Assembly: GCA_900105225.1 (NCBI GenBank)
Contig: LT629764.1
Location: 942,098 to 1,006,097, forward strand
Reading direction: 5' to 3'
Origin: Paenibacillaceae bacterium GAS479
Lineage (GTDB): Bacteria; Bacillota; Bacilli; Paenibacillales; Paenibacillaceae
DNA: 64,000 nt
This document shows, in pieces, positions 8,476 to 15,768 of the stretch (its first letter is position 1; every line of letters starts with the position of its first letter). Under the pieces are notes generated by a model. That model did not search any database. It was given only the letters and a program-made list of their open reading frames with translations, and was not told the DNA's origin. Both the position numbers and the translations under genes were made by a program.

Positions 8476-9894
8476 TTACTTGCCAGCCCCCCCAAGTTTG
8501 GCGAGAGCCGCCTTCAACTGCGGATCATCCTTCCGCAGCTGTTCACGCAGCTGCTCCATCAGCGCATAGGAAGTGCGATCGCTCACGATGCCATTAGCCT
8601 CGAGTCCGCTGCGCTTTTGGAAATTGCGCACTGCCTCCGCAGTCTGCTCGGCGAACACGCCAGGCACTGGCGCGGCTCCGTAGCCGAGCGCCTCCAGCAT
8701 TGTTTGAAGCGTTTTGACAAAGTCGCCATAATCGCCTTGCTTCATCTCTTCACCAGTAGGCAACATCGGCAGCGAAGCATAGGCTGGTAGCTCGACCTTT
8801 TGATCCGGCTCAACGCCCTTTTTGTGAATCGACTTGCCAGCAGGAGTTTTCCACTCGGCCTCGGTCAGCTTCAGCACGGATCTGTCCTTGAACTGCCCAA
8901 AGCTCTGCACGATGCCCTTGCCGAACGTCGTAGTGCCGATAATGGTCGCACCGCCGGACTCCTTGAGCGCGGCCGCGAGAACTTCGCCTGCACTAGCCGT
9001 CTGACTATTTACAAGCACAGCTATCGGCAGATCAAATTTCTTTTCCTGCTTGGAGCTGTACTTCTGTACCTTTTTATCATCCTTATAATCAACCTCAAGG
9101 ATAAGTTTCCCCTTTGGAATGAGACGGCTCGCAATTTCAATCGTCGGGTTGAGCAAACCTCCTGGATTGGAACGTAAATCCACGACGAGCTTTTTCATCC
9201 CTTTATCCTGGAGCGCCTTCAACGACTTATCGAATTCCTTAGCCGTCGACTCGGCGAATCTGGAAATCGTAATCTGTCCGATCCCGTCCTTCAGCATCGC
9301 ATGCGTTACCGTTGTGACCGGAATCGGAGCTCTCGTCAGCTCGACCGTCATCTCCGGGTTTCCGGCGCGAGCCAAGGTGACCTTGACCTTCGTTCCTTTT
9401 TCCCCGCGCAAAATGGCCACAAGCTTCTCCATGCTAAAGCCTTTAATTGCGGTGCCATCCACCTTGATTAGCTCGTCGCCAGCCAACACACCGCCCTTAT
9501 CCGCCGGTGTTTCTTTAATGACTGTGTCGATAAGGAAGCGTCCTTCTTCCTCCCTTACCTGCACACCGATGCCGACAAACTCAGGCTGATAACTCTGTAC
9601 GAAATCCTGGCCTTCGCTTCCCGGCAAATAGACCGAATAAGGATCTTCCAATGAGGCCAGCATGCCTTTCGTCGCGCCATTCATGAGTGCATCCGGCTTC
9701 GTATCAAACAGATACTCGGACTTAATCTCTTTATAGGCGGCGTTGAAGTTGCTGAATACCTTCTCCTTCATGACCGGATATTGAAAGAGCATAGAAAGCC
9801 TTCCTGCCGTGAATCCGACAATCAGCGCCGCTGCTGCTCCAACTACACACCATGTAATTAACCGCTGCCTTGCAGCTGTACCGCGCTCTCTCAT
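8476..9894 (-). CDS. C-terminal processing protease (S41, CtpA/CtpB type) with peptidoglycan-binding domain
   Basis: 472 aa. Serine/lysine protease acting at the outer face of the membrane. One N-terminal transmembrane anchor (residues 13-35), a PDZ domain (about 105-195, FVGIGVQVREEEGRFLI), then the S41 catalytic core with Ser301 (QTASAGE) and Lys326 (TFGKG). The C-terminal about 75 residues (TLQTMLEALGYGAAPVPGVF) form a type 1 peptidoglycan-binding domain, the layout found in Bacillus CtpA and CtpB. The CtpB paralogue cleaves the sporulation protein SpoIVFA; which role applies here cannot be told. GGAGAG precedes the ATG. Transcribed alone, divergent from the HAD gene. Confidence 0.92.
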   Translation of the reverse strand: MRERGTAARQRLITWCVVGAAAALIVGFTAGRLSMLFQYPVMKEKVFSNFNAAYKEIKSEYLFDTKPDALMNGATKGMLASLEDPYSVYLPGSEGQDFVQSYQPEFVGIGVQVREEEGRFLIDTVIKETPADKGGVLAGDELIKVDGTAIKGFSMEKLVAILRGEKGTKVKVTLARAGNPEMTVELTRAPIPVTTVTHAMLKDGIGQITISRFAESTAKEFDKSLKALQDKGMKKLVVDLRSNPGGLLNPTIEIASRLIPKGKLILEVDYKDDKKVQKYSSKQEKKFDLPIAVLVNSQTASAGEVLAAALKESGGATIIGTTTFGKGIVQSFGQFKDRSVLKLTEAEWKTPAGKSIHKKGVEPDQKVELPAYASLPMLPTGEEMKQGDYGDFVKTLQTMLEALGYGAAPVPGVFAEQTAEAVRNFQKRSGLEANGIVSDRTSYALMEQLREQLRKDDPQLKAALAKLGGAGK

Positions 9895-10050
9895 GACTGT
9901 TCTCTCCGCTTCCGCCCGTAGGCCATACTCTTACCTACTTTATCCTATTTGCAAGGAGCATTCAATTTAAGGCAGGCTTGTTCCCCCTATGCCTCGTCCG
10001 GTACAATGAATCTGACCACTAGATCAACAGAGAGAAGATTGGAGAGAAAC

Positions 10051-10848
10051 ATGTACAAGCTGATTGCAATTGACGTAGATGATACATTGCTAAACGATAA
10101 TCTAGAAGTAACTCCTGCAACCCGCACCGCACTGAAAGCCGCGCTGGACCGCGGAGTGACGGTAACGCTGGCGACAGGCCGCATGTTCGCTTCCGCTCGG
10201 CAAGTTGCCGAAGGGCTACAGCTCAACGTTCCGATTATTACGTATCAGGGCTCCCTGGTCAAAACGCTGCTGGACGGTAAAGTGCTGTACGAGCGCGCCG
10301 TTCCGGGCGATGCCGCTGCCGAGCTTAATCAATACTGCTTAGATAAAGGCCTGCATTTGCAGCTATATGTCGACGACAAGCTTTATGTCCGCGAGGAGAA
10401 CGATAAGGTACGTGACTACGCGCGCCAATCCAATATTCCTTATAACGTGGAACCGGATTTCGATTCGCTGCTGAAACAGCCGCTGCTCAAAATGCTCATC
10501 ATCGACGATCCCACTCGTCTTGATGCCGTAATCGACGAGCTTCAGCCGCTGATCGGCGACCGGGTGCATATGACCAAATCCAAAGCCCACTACCTTGAGT
10601 TCATGCATAAGGAAGGCACGAAGGGTCACGCGCTGCGCTTCATTGCCGAGCATATCGGCTGCACGATGGAAGAGACGATCGCTATGGGCGACGGCTGGAA
10701 CGACCGCGAAATGCTGATGGCGGCAGGTCTCGGCGTAGCGATGGGCAACGCTCAACCATCACTCAAGGAAATCGCTGATTATATTACGTTGTCCAACAAT
10801 GAGGATGGAATCGCGCATGTCGTGGAGAAGTTTATCATAAATAAATAA
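10051..10848 (+). CDS. Cof-type HAD-superfamily phosphatase
   Basis: 265 aa. Cytoplasmic phosphatase of the Cof/YidA group, which acts on sugar phosphates, flavin and pyridoxal phosphates; the exact substrate is unknown. HAD motif I is IAIDVDDTLL (nucleophile and acid Asp), motif II is TLATGR, motif III is the lysine around KGHALRF, and motif IV is AMGDGWNDREM. A C2-type cap lies in the middle (about 80-190). The ATG at 10051 was chosen because GGAGAG is 5 bases before it and it begins the conserved MYKLIAIDVDD; an in-frame extension to 9949 lacks a site and would be atypically long. Confidence 0.92.
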   Translation: MYKLIAIDVDDTLLNDNLEVTPATRTALKAALDRGVTVTLATGRMFASARQVAEGLQLNVPIITYQGSLVKTLLDGKVLYERAVPGDAAAELNQYCLDKGLHLQLYVDDKLYVREENDKVRDYARQSNIPYNVEPDFDSLLKQPLLKMLIIDDPTRLDAVIDELQPLIGDRVHMTKSKAHYLEFMHKEGTKGHALRFIAEHIGCTMEETIAMGDGWNDREMLMAAGLGVAMGNAQPSLKEIADYITLSNNEDGIAHVVEKFIINK

Positions 10849-10863
10849 ATCATTATCGACGCC

Positions 10864-10910
10864 AAAAAGCGCGAGCTTCAGGATTATTCCCCCTGTTGCT
10901 CGCGCTTTTT
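10864..10910. terminator. Bidirectional terminator
   Basis: AAAAAGCGCGAG / CTCGCGCTTTTT, between the convergent HAD and metallophosphoesterase genes. The right T-run nearly touches the metallophosphoesterase stop at 10916. Confidence 0.9.
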
Positions 10911-10915
10911 GTCAT

Positions 10916-11773
10916 TCAATTACCCGGCGCCAACAAACGAATCAAAGTTAATTCCGGCTTGGTGAACAAACGCAGAGGCATACGGGTCGTTCCGATGCCC
11001 CGGTTGACATATAGCGTCATCGGGCGGTACTTTCCCGGAAGCTCATACTGGCCTGCCACATATTTTTCAGCCAATGAGGTTGTAACTAGCGGGTCCAGGA
11101 ACGGAATACGGACCTGTCCGCCGTGGCTATGTCCCGAAAGCTGAAGATCAATCGGATATTCGCTGAATCGATCCGCGGGATCGGGCTCATGCGCCAATAG
11201 AAGATTGAAGTCATCCTTACGGAGCTGCTCCAGCGCAGTCTCCGGTTTTGGCTTGCCTAGCAGAAAGTCGTCCAGTCCGGCCAATACGAACCTATCCCCA
11301 TCAGCAGTGACAATTGGATAAACCTCGTTCACAAGTACTTTAAAACCTGCTTCCTCCATATATCGCTCGTATCTCCCGCTTCCTCCCCCGCCCCGGTCAT
11401 GGTTCCCATACACGGCGAACTTGCCGAGCGGAGCTTGAATGGCGACCAGCGCCTGTTGAGCCTGCTTACGATTATTCAATCCGTATTGGGTGTAATGATC
11501 AATTAAATCGCCGGTAAACACAACGAGATCGGGCTTCAGGGAATTGATGCGTTCAGCCAGCCTACCAAGCTGTTTGGCCGTATAAGATTCGCCTAATTGC
11601 GTATCTGAAAACTGAACGATCCGAATTCCATCCAGAGAATCGCCCAGCTGATCGCTGGTAACTTCAATTTCCGTTACGGATAAGGATTTAGGCTCGATTT
11701 TCCAAGCGTAAAAACCAGTGCCAACCAGGAGGAGCAAAGTCAGAGTAAAGACAAAAGCGATTTTCCGGCCCAT
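10916..11773 (-). CDS. Membrane-anchored metallophosphoesterase (YkuE-like)
   Basis: 285 aa. One N-terminal hydrophobic segment (residues 5-24), then a calcineurin-type phosphoesterase: SDTQLG, GDLIDH, YGNHDRGG, LLAHEPD and SGHSHGGQ. The first motif reads DTQ where the canonical motif is DxH, so one metal-ligand position is Gln. Bacillus relatives are exported, metal-dependent hydrolases with a proposed role on membrane lipids or lipoteichoic acid; the role here is inferred. Its ATG overlaps the stop of the GH5 lipoprotein by one base (TAATG), so the two are probably translationally coupled. Confidence 0.88.
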   Translation of the reverse strand: MGRKIAFVFTLTLLLLVGTGFYAWKIEPKSLSVTEIEVTSDQLGDSLDGIRIVQFSDTQLGESYTAKQLGRLAERINSLKPDLVVFTGDLIDHYTQYGLNNRKQAQQALVAIQAPLGKFAVYGNHDRGGGGSGRYERYMEEAGFKVLVNEVYPIVTADGDRFVLAGLDDFLLGKPKPETALEQLRKDDFNLLLAHEPDPADRFSEYPIDLQLSGHSHGGQVRIPFLDPLVTTSLAEKYVAGQYELPGKYRPMTLYVNRGIGTTRMPLRLFTKPELTLIRLLAPGN

Positions 11774-13119
11774 TATTTGGTTAAATCATCCGTTATGGCG
11801 TTCCAGATCGGGTTATCCGCATCCTTCGGATTGCGCTCCGGCAGCTCGCCCTTCTCAATTGCTTCCCAATACTTCCAGTTCGGACTTTTTGTTCCCATCT
11901 CATAATCCATGCCGTCCCAAGTATCTTCGCGGTAAGCATAGAACGACCAGTGCCAGCCCTTCTCGTTGAAAATGGAAATCAGATCGTTCATGTACTGGTC
12001 GGCTCCTTTCACCATCCGATTGATCCCGAATTCCGAGGCGATTATCTGGCTTGCCGGAATGTTGTTCTCTTTCGCCCATTGCTCGACCGGCTCCAGGAAC
12101 TTCTCCAGCGCCTCGCGGTCGAAGTTCATTTCCTTCTCTGATCCGCCTACCTTAACCGTGCCAGGATAGGAATAGGTGAACCCCTTGTTCTTATTCTGGC
12201 TCGTCATTTCGTAAGGCTCGTACATATGGAAGGCGTACAGCATATTAGGATCATCGATCGGCTTTAAATATTTAAATGCCCAAGGAGTGGCGTAGAGCCC
12301 GGAATCCAGCATTATCGGCGTTTCCTGGTCCACAGTGCGCACGGCTTTGACAATTTCGCTGTAAAGCAAATTCAGATCGGCCGCTGTGTTCTGTTGCTTG
12401 ACGTACCAAGCCTCATAATCCTCCACCCAAAAATCATCAAAGCCGGTCGCCGTTTCGGGATGCGGCTCGTTGATGAGATTGTAACCGACAATGGCAGGAT
12501 GATCCTTCAGCCGTTCGGCAAGATCCTTCCAAAACTGCGCCGCCTGTTTGTGGTACTCCAGGCTTTTCCACATCCGGTCGTCGTTTTTCCGTCCGTTGAA
12601 CTGTCTCCATTGATTGCCGGGCAGGCTGAGCACCGTCAGCACCACCTTCGTACCGCTCGCTTCCGCCGCATCCAGATCCGCTTTCAGCCGCTGGAAATCC
12701 TCCTCGACAAGTCCTTCATACTTATCCGAGCTACCGATCAAAAAATCGACATCCGGCGTTTTGTCCGGCTTGTCTTCGAATAAAAACTGCCTCTCCTTGC
12801 TCCATTTGTCCGGCGCGACCCGGATGAATTCGAGTCCCTGCTCTTTGGCTGCGGCATAGTTGCCAGGCAGCGATGTTGAGTTCATAAAGTTGGCGCCTTT
12901 GCGCTGCTCGTTCCAAAAAGCCATTTTCTCCGAAGTCTTCACCTTGCCGTCGGTTTGTTCCGTAGGAGGAGCGGTCGTTTCCGCAGGATTTGCTGCGCTG
13001 CCAGAATTGATTCCGGCTCCGTTGTTTGTGCCGCAGCCCGCTGCGACAGCCAGGAGGGACAACGCCAGTACACTGTTTTTGGCTATGGCCCATCCGGTTT
13101 TTTTAGTCGTAAATAACAT
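11773..13119 (-). CDS. Glycoside hydrolase family 5 (cellulase-type) lipoprotein
   Basis: 448 aa. Lipoprotein signal peptide with lipobox LAVAAGC (Cys29), then a Ser/Thr/Pro-rich linker and a TIM-barrel GH5 domain from about residue 65. The acid/base is Glu218 (NLINEPH) and the nucleophile Glu363 (ASEFGIN); FHMYEPYEM is the usual substrate-cleft segment. Likely cleaves beta-1,4-linked glucan or mannan at the cell surface; substrate uncertain. GAGGTG lies 8 bases before the ATG. It is followed by the metallophosphoesterase and preceded by a two-component pair on the same strand, separated from it by a terminator. Confidence 0.88.
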   Translation of the reverse strand: MLFTTKKTGWAIAKNSVLALSLLAVAAGCGTNNGAGINSGSAANPAETTAPPTEQTDGKVKTSEKMAFWNEQRKGANFMNSTSLPGNYAAAKEQGLEFIRVAPDKWSKERQFLFEDKPDKTPDVDFLIGSSDKYEGLVEEDFQRLKADLDAAEASGTKVVLTVLSLPGNQWRQFNGRKNDDRMWKSLEYHKQAAQFWKDLAERLKDHPAIVGYNLINEPHPETATGFDDFWVEDYEAWYVKQQNTAADLNLLYSEIVKAVRTVDQETPIMLDSGLYATPWAFKYLKPIDDPNMLYAFHMYEPYEMTSQNKNKGFTYSYPGTVKVGGSEKEMNFDREALEKFLEPVEQWAKENNIPASQIIASEFGINRMVKGADQYMNDLISIFNEKGWHWSFYAYREDTWDGMDYEMGTKSPNWKYWEAIEKGELPERNPKDADNPIWNAITDDLTK

Positions 13120-13171
13120 AATTGAATCACCTCGGATATGATCTTACCCCTCTATTGTTACGCCAGTTTGA

Positions 13172-13208
13172 CAAAAAGGGCATGACGGCAAAAATAGCCG
13201 CCATGCCT
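13172..13208 (-). terminator. Terminator after the sensor kinase
   Basis: Minus-strand stem AGGCATGGCGGC / GCCGTCATGCCC with the loop TATTTTT, followed by T5. Confidence 0.85.
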
Positions 13209-13212
13209 CTTC

Positions 13213-14598
13213 TCATCCCCTATCGTACGGCAGGGAAAAATCAAACCGGATCTCCCCATCCTCCACCTGTACTCCATGCGGGGCTCCGTGTTTTTCCAGA
13301 ATCGTTTTGACGATGGAAAGCCCCAGTCCCGTGCCGCTCAGGGCTCTGTTGCGGGAGCTTTCCAACACGTAATAAGGCTGCCAGAGCAAGTCAGGATCTT
13401 GATTGTTCCAGCTTCCGAGGGCATTGCGAATAGTAAAATGAAGGTGCTCGCCTTCATCGATTAGCCCGATGCGCACATCAGGCCCTGCCGAGTATTTAAG
13501 CGTGTTGCTAATAAAGTTGTCGAGCACAACAGCGATTTTGTCCCGGTCCCCCATCACCGTTGGATGAGAAGTGGGCTGGGCCTCTACGTTAAAGCGAATA
13601 CCAACCTGCTCAGCGGCGGCTCGATAAGGTTCCAACGCTTCATCCAGCAGCTCCCGGAACGAAAACGCCATGATCCGGTACGGCTCATGCTGCAGCTTTG
13701 CCAGCAGAAGCAGCCGGTCGACGAGCCCGGACATCTCATCCGCTTTCCGGTCGATTACGTCCAGATAAGTGCCGTCGTCAAGCCCGTCCCGAATACCGGA
13801 GGCGTAGGCTTTGATGAGCGCAATTGGAGTTTTGAACTCATGCGAAATGTCCGAAATAAATCCCTGCAGCCGGATATTCCGCTCCTCTAGCGCGCCGTGG
13901 GCCTCCTTCAGCTTATCGCTCATCCCGTTGATGCTGTCCGCCAACAGCTCAATTTCATCCCCTGTACGAACGTCGGTTTTCTGAAAATCAAGCCTGGCAA
14001 TGCTTTCGGCACTGCGAGACAGCTTCTCCAGCGGGCGAACGATTCCTCTGGCTATAAGCCATGCCAAACCAAGAGCGCATAACATTCCTCCAGCGGCAAT
14101 CCAGGCGTTGAAGCTGTTGACGGCATGCAGAGATTGGCTTGAATGCGCTACGGGTGAGCCAATGACGACGATCCGATCATCCGCCCGCAGAAAAGTAACG
14201 AGAAAGCTTGTGTTCAGCTTAGTCTGGCTATAAAGCCTATACACCGGCTTGTTTTGCAGCAGTTGGTCCAGCCCTTCTTCCGCCAGCCAAAACCTGGATA
14301 ACGATACGCCATCCGCATTAAGCAACCGCAGCAGCCGATCGTTCAGCTCGTCCAGATTCGTCTGAAGCTCCGCACTGACAATGGTCGCGCCATATTGCCG
14401 CTCCAGCTCCTGCTCCCGCCGCTTCAACTCGGTTGGGCCGCTATAAGCAACGATGTCCGCCAGCTCCGCCAGGGCTGTTTTTTTCTCATACAGCAAATAC
14501 TTTGGCAGAAAATACGTATTAATTAATGCAGAAACGATAAATACAACGGCCAGCATGGCCGCCATTCGCCAAAACAGCTTTCGCCCCAGCTTACTCAT
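13213..14598 (-). CDS. Sensor histidine kinase, HisKA type
   Basis: 461 aa. Two transmembrane segments (about 10-32 and 168-188) flank an extracytoplasmic sensor of about 135 residues. A HAMP linker follows (ARGIVRPLEKLSRSAESIARLDF), then the dimerisation domain with the phospho-accepting His in ISDISHEFKTPIALIKAYASG (about residue 255), and an ATPase domain with DNFISNTLKYS and SGTGLGLSIVK. The signal is unknown. Its ATG lies 8 bases inside the response regulator gene, so the pair is co-translated. The GH5 and phosphoesterase genes lie just downstream but behind a terminator. Confidence 0.92.
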   Translation of the reverse strand: MSKLGRKLFWRMAAMLAVVFIVSALINTYFLPKYLLYEKKTALAELADIVAYSGPTELKRREQELERQYGATIVSAELQTNLDELNDRLLRLLNADGVSLSRFWLAEEGLDQLLQNKPVYRLYSQTKLNTSFLVTFLRADDRIVVIGSPVAHSSQSLHAVNSFNAWIAAGGMLCALGLAWLIARGIVRPLEKLSRSAESIARLDFQKTDVRTGDEIELLADSINGMSDKLKEAHGALEERNIRLQGFISDISHEFKTPIALIKAYASGIRDGLDDGTYLDVIDRKADEMSGLVDRLLLLAKLQHEPYRIMAFSFRELLDEALEPYRAAAEQVGIRFNVEAQPTSHPTVMGDRDKIAVVLDNFISNTLKYSAGPDVRIGLIDEGEHLHFTIRNALGSWNNQDPDLLWQPYYVLESSRNRALSGTGLGLSIVKTILEKHGAPHGVQVEDGEIRFDFSLPYDRG

Positions 14599-15238
14599 CC
14601 GGCAAACCTAAGCTGTAGCCGCTGCCCCGATGGGTTTTGATAAGGCTCTCCCCCACCTTTTCGCGAAGCCTGCGGATATGGGTGTCAACCGTCCTTTCCT
14701 CACCCAAATAATCGTATCCCCACACCTGGTCGAGCAGCGCCTTGCGGCTGAGAATTTGTCCCTTATGCTCAATCAGACATTTCAGGATTTGGAACTCCTT
14801 TGTTGTTGCCTCCAAGTCCATGCCATCCCTGTAGATTTTGCCGCCTCTCAAGTCGACCCGCAAGCTTCCCAGCGTTACGGCGTCCTCCAGATGCAACAGC
14901 TTTTTGGCTCGTAAAATAAGAATCCGCGGCTCAAACGGCTTGCGCACGTAATCATCTGCCCCGCTCTCGAGCGCTTTGAGCTCGTCGTCCTGGGCGCTTT
15001 TGGCTGTCAAAAGAATGACCTTGGCATACTGCTGCCGCTTCAGCTCCCGGCATACCTCGATTCCGCTTCGCTGCGGCATCATCCAATCGAGCACGGCCAG
15101 GTCGATTTTATGCTCCTCGCTCAGCTCCAGCGCCTCTTGCCCGTTTCGGGCAGGTAGAACGTGAAAGCCTTCCTTGCGAAAATAAGCGGACACGATGCCC
15201 AGCATGTCGGGGTCGTCGTCCGCAATGAGAACGTTCAT
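14591..15238 (-). CDS. OmpR/PhoB-family response regulator
   Basis: 215 aa. A receiver domain with acidic pocket ADDD, phospho-acceptor Asp51 (LAVLDWMMPQ), LLTAKS and conserved KPF lysine, followed by a winged-helix DNA-binding domain (TTKEFQILKCLIEHKGQILSR, GSGYSL). The ATG at 15238 was preferred to a GTG five codons upstream because GGAGG sits 8 bases before it. Partner of the kinase that follows. A long hairpin lies 150 bases upstream and may be in its 5' leader. Confidence 0.93.
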   Translation of the reverse strand: MNVLIADDDPDMLGIVSAYFRKEGFHVLPARNGQEALELSEEHKIDLAVLDWMMPQRSGIEVCRELKRQQYAKVILLTAKSAQDDELKALESGADDYVRKPFEPRILILRAKKLLHLEDAVTLGSLRVDLRGGKIYRDGMDLEATTKEFQILKCLIEHKGQILSRKALLDQVWGYDYLGEERTVDTHIRRLREKVGESLIKTHRGSGYSLGLPDE

Positions 15239-15768
15239 ATTTGCTTCCTCCACTATCTTTTTGCATTGTAGTTAGAATGTGCATTCTTTTAGGACGATAA
15301 TCGAGGGAAATGAGTTTTATGATCGGTGGAAAAGTATCCGCTGCGCCAAAAGCCGGCCTCCGATCACTGTTGACCTCGGATTTCTTTTGATTTCTACCGC
15401 AATAGCGGTAGAAATCCGACGTCAAAGGCGAACGCTGTCGCTTCTCCGGACTCGGCCTTTGGCTCCTCTCTTATTTCAGCCGTATTATAAAACTTAAATG
15501 TATCATCGGAAGGAACATCTCATGCAATATTGGAAGTTAAACATTGAAGAACGTCTTAGGTTTAAAAATTGAGCCATGATTGACCTATATTGCAAGACAG
15601 GCTTCAACAAGAAAACTGCTTTGCGTCAATATTTAAGGCCATCCTTTGCGGGATGGCCTTACTTTATTAAGCGTATGAATGCCTCTCCAATTCCCATAAA
15701 CCGAATCGTTTTTGAAGGGTTCTATTCTCTAGCCAAACTCCAGTATGAATGCGGAAATTGGGAACAGC
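15239..15768. other. 530-bp intergenic region with competing hairpins
   Basis: No convincing gene. It contains a perfect 12-bp stem (GATTTCTACCGC / GCGGTAGAAATC, 15389-15416) and an overlapping alternative arm at 15371-15385 that can pair with 15410-15424. A second hairpin (AAGGCCATCC / GGATGGCCTT) lies at 15635-15660, near the stop of the GH95-like gene. A 74-codon frame at 15576-15800 has no ribosome site or recognisable product. Confidence 0.6.
15635..15660. terminator. Probable hairpin terminator
   Basis: AAGGCCATCC TTTGCG GGATGGCCTT, with ACTTTATT on one side and TAAATATT on the other. It lies about 110 bases past the stop of the GH95-like gene on the minus strand. Weak T-tracts. Confidence 0.55.
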
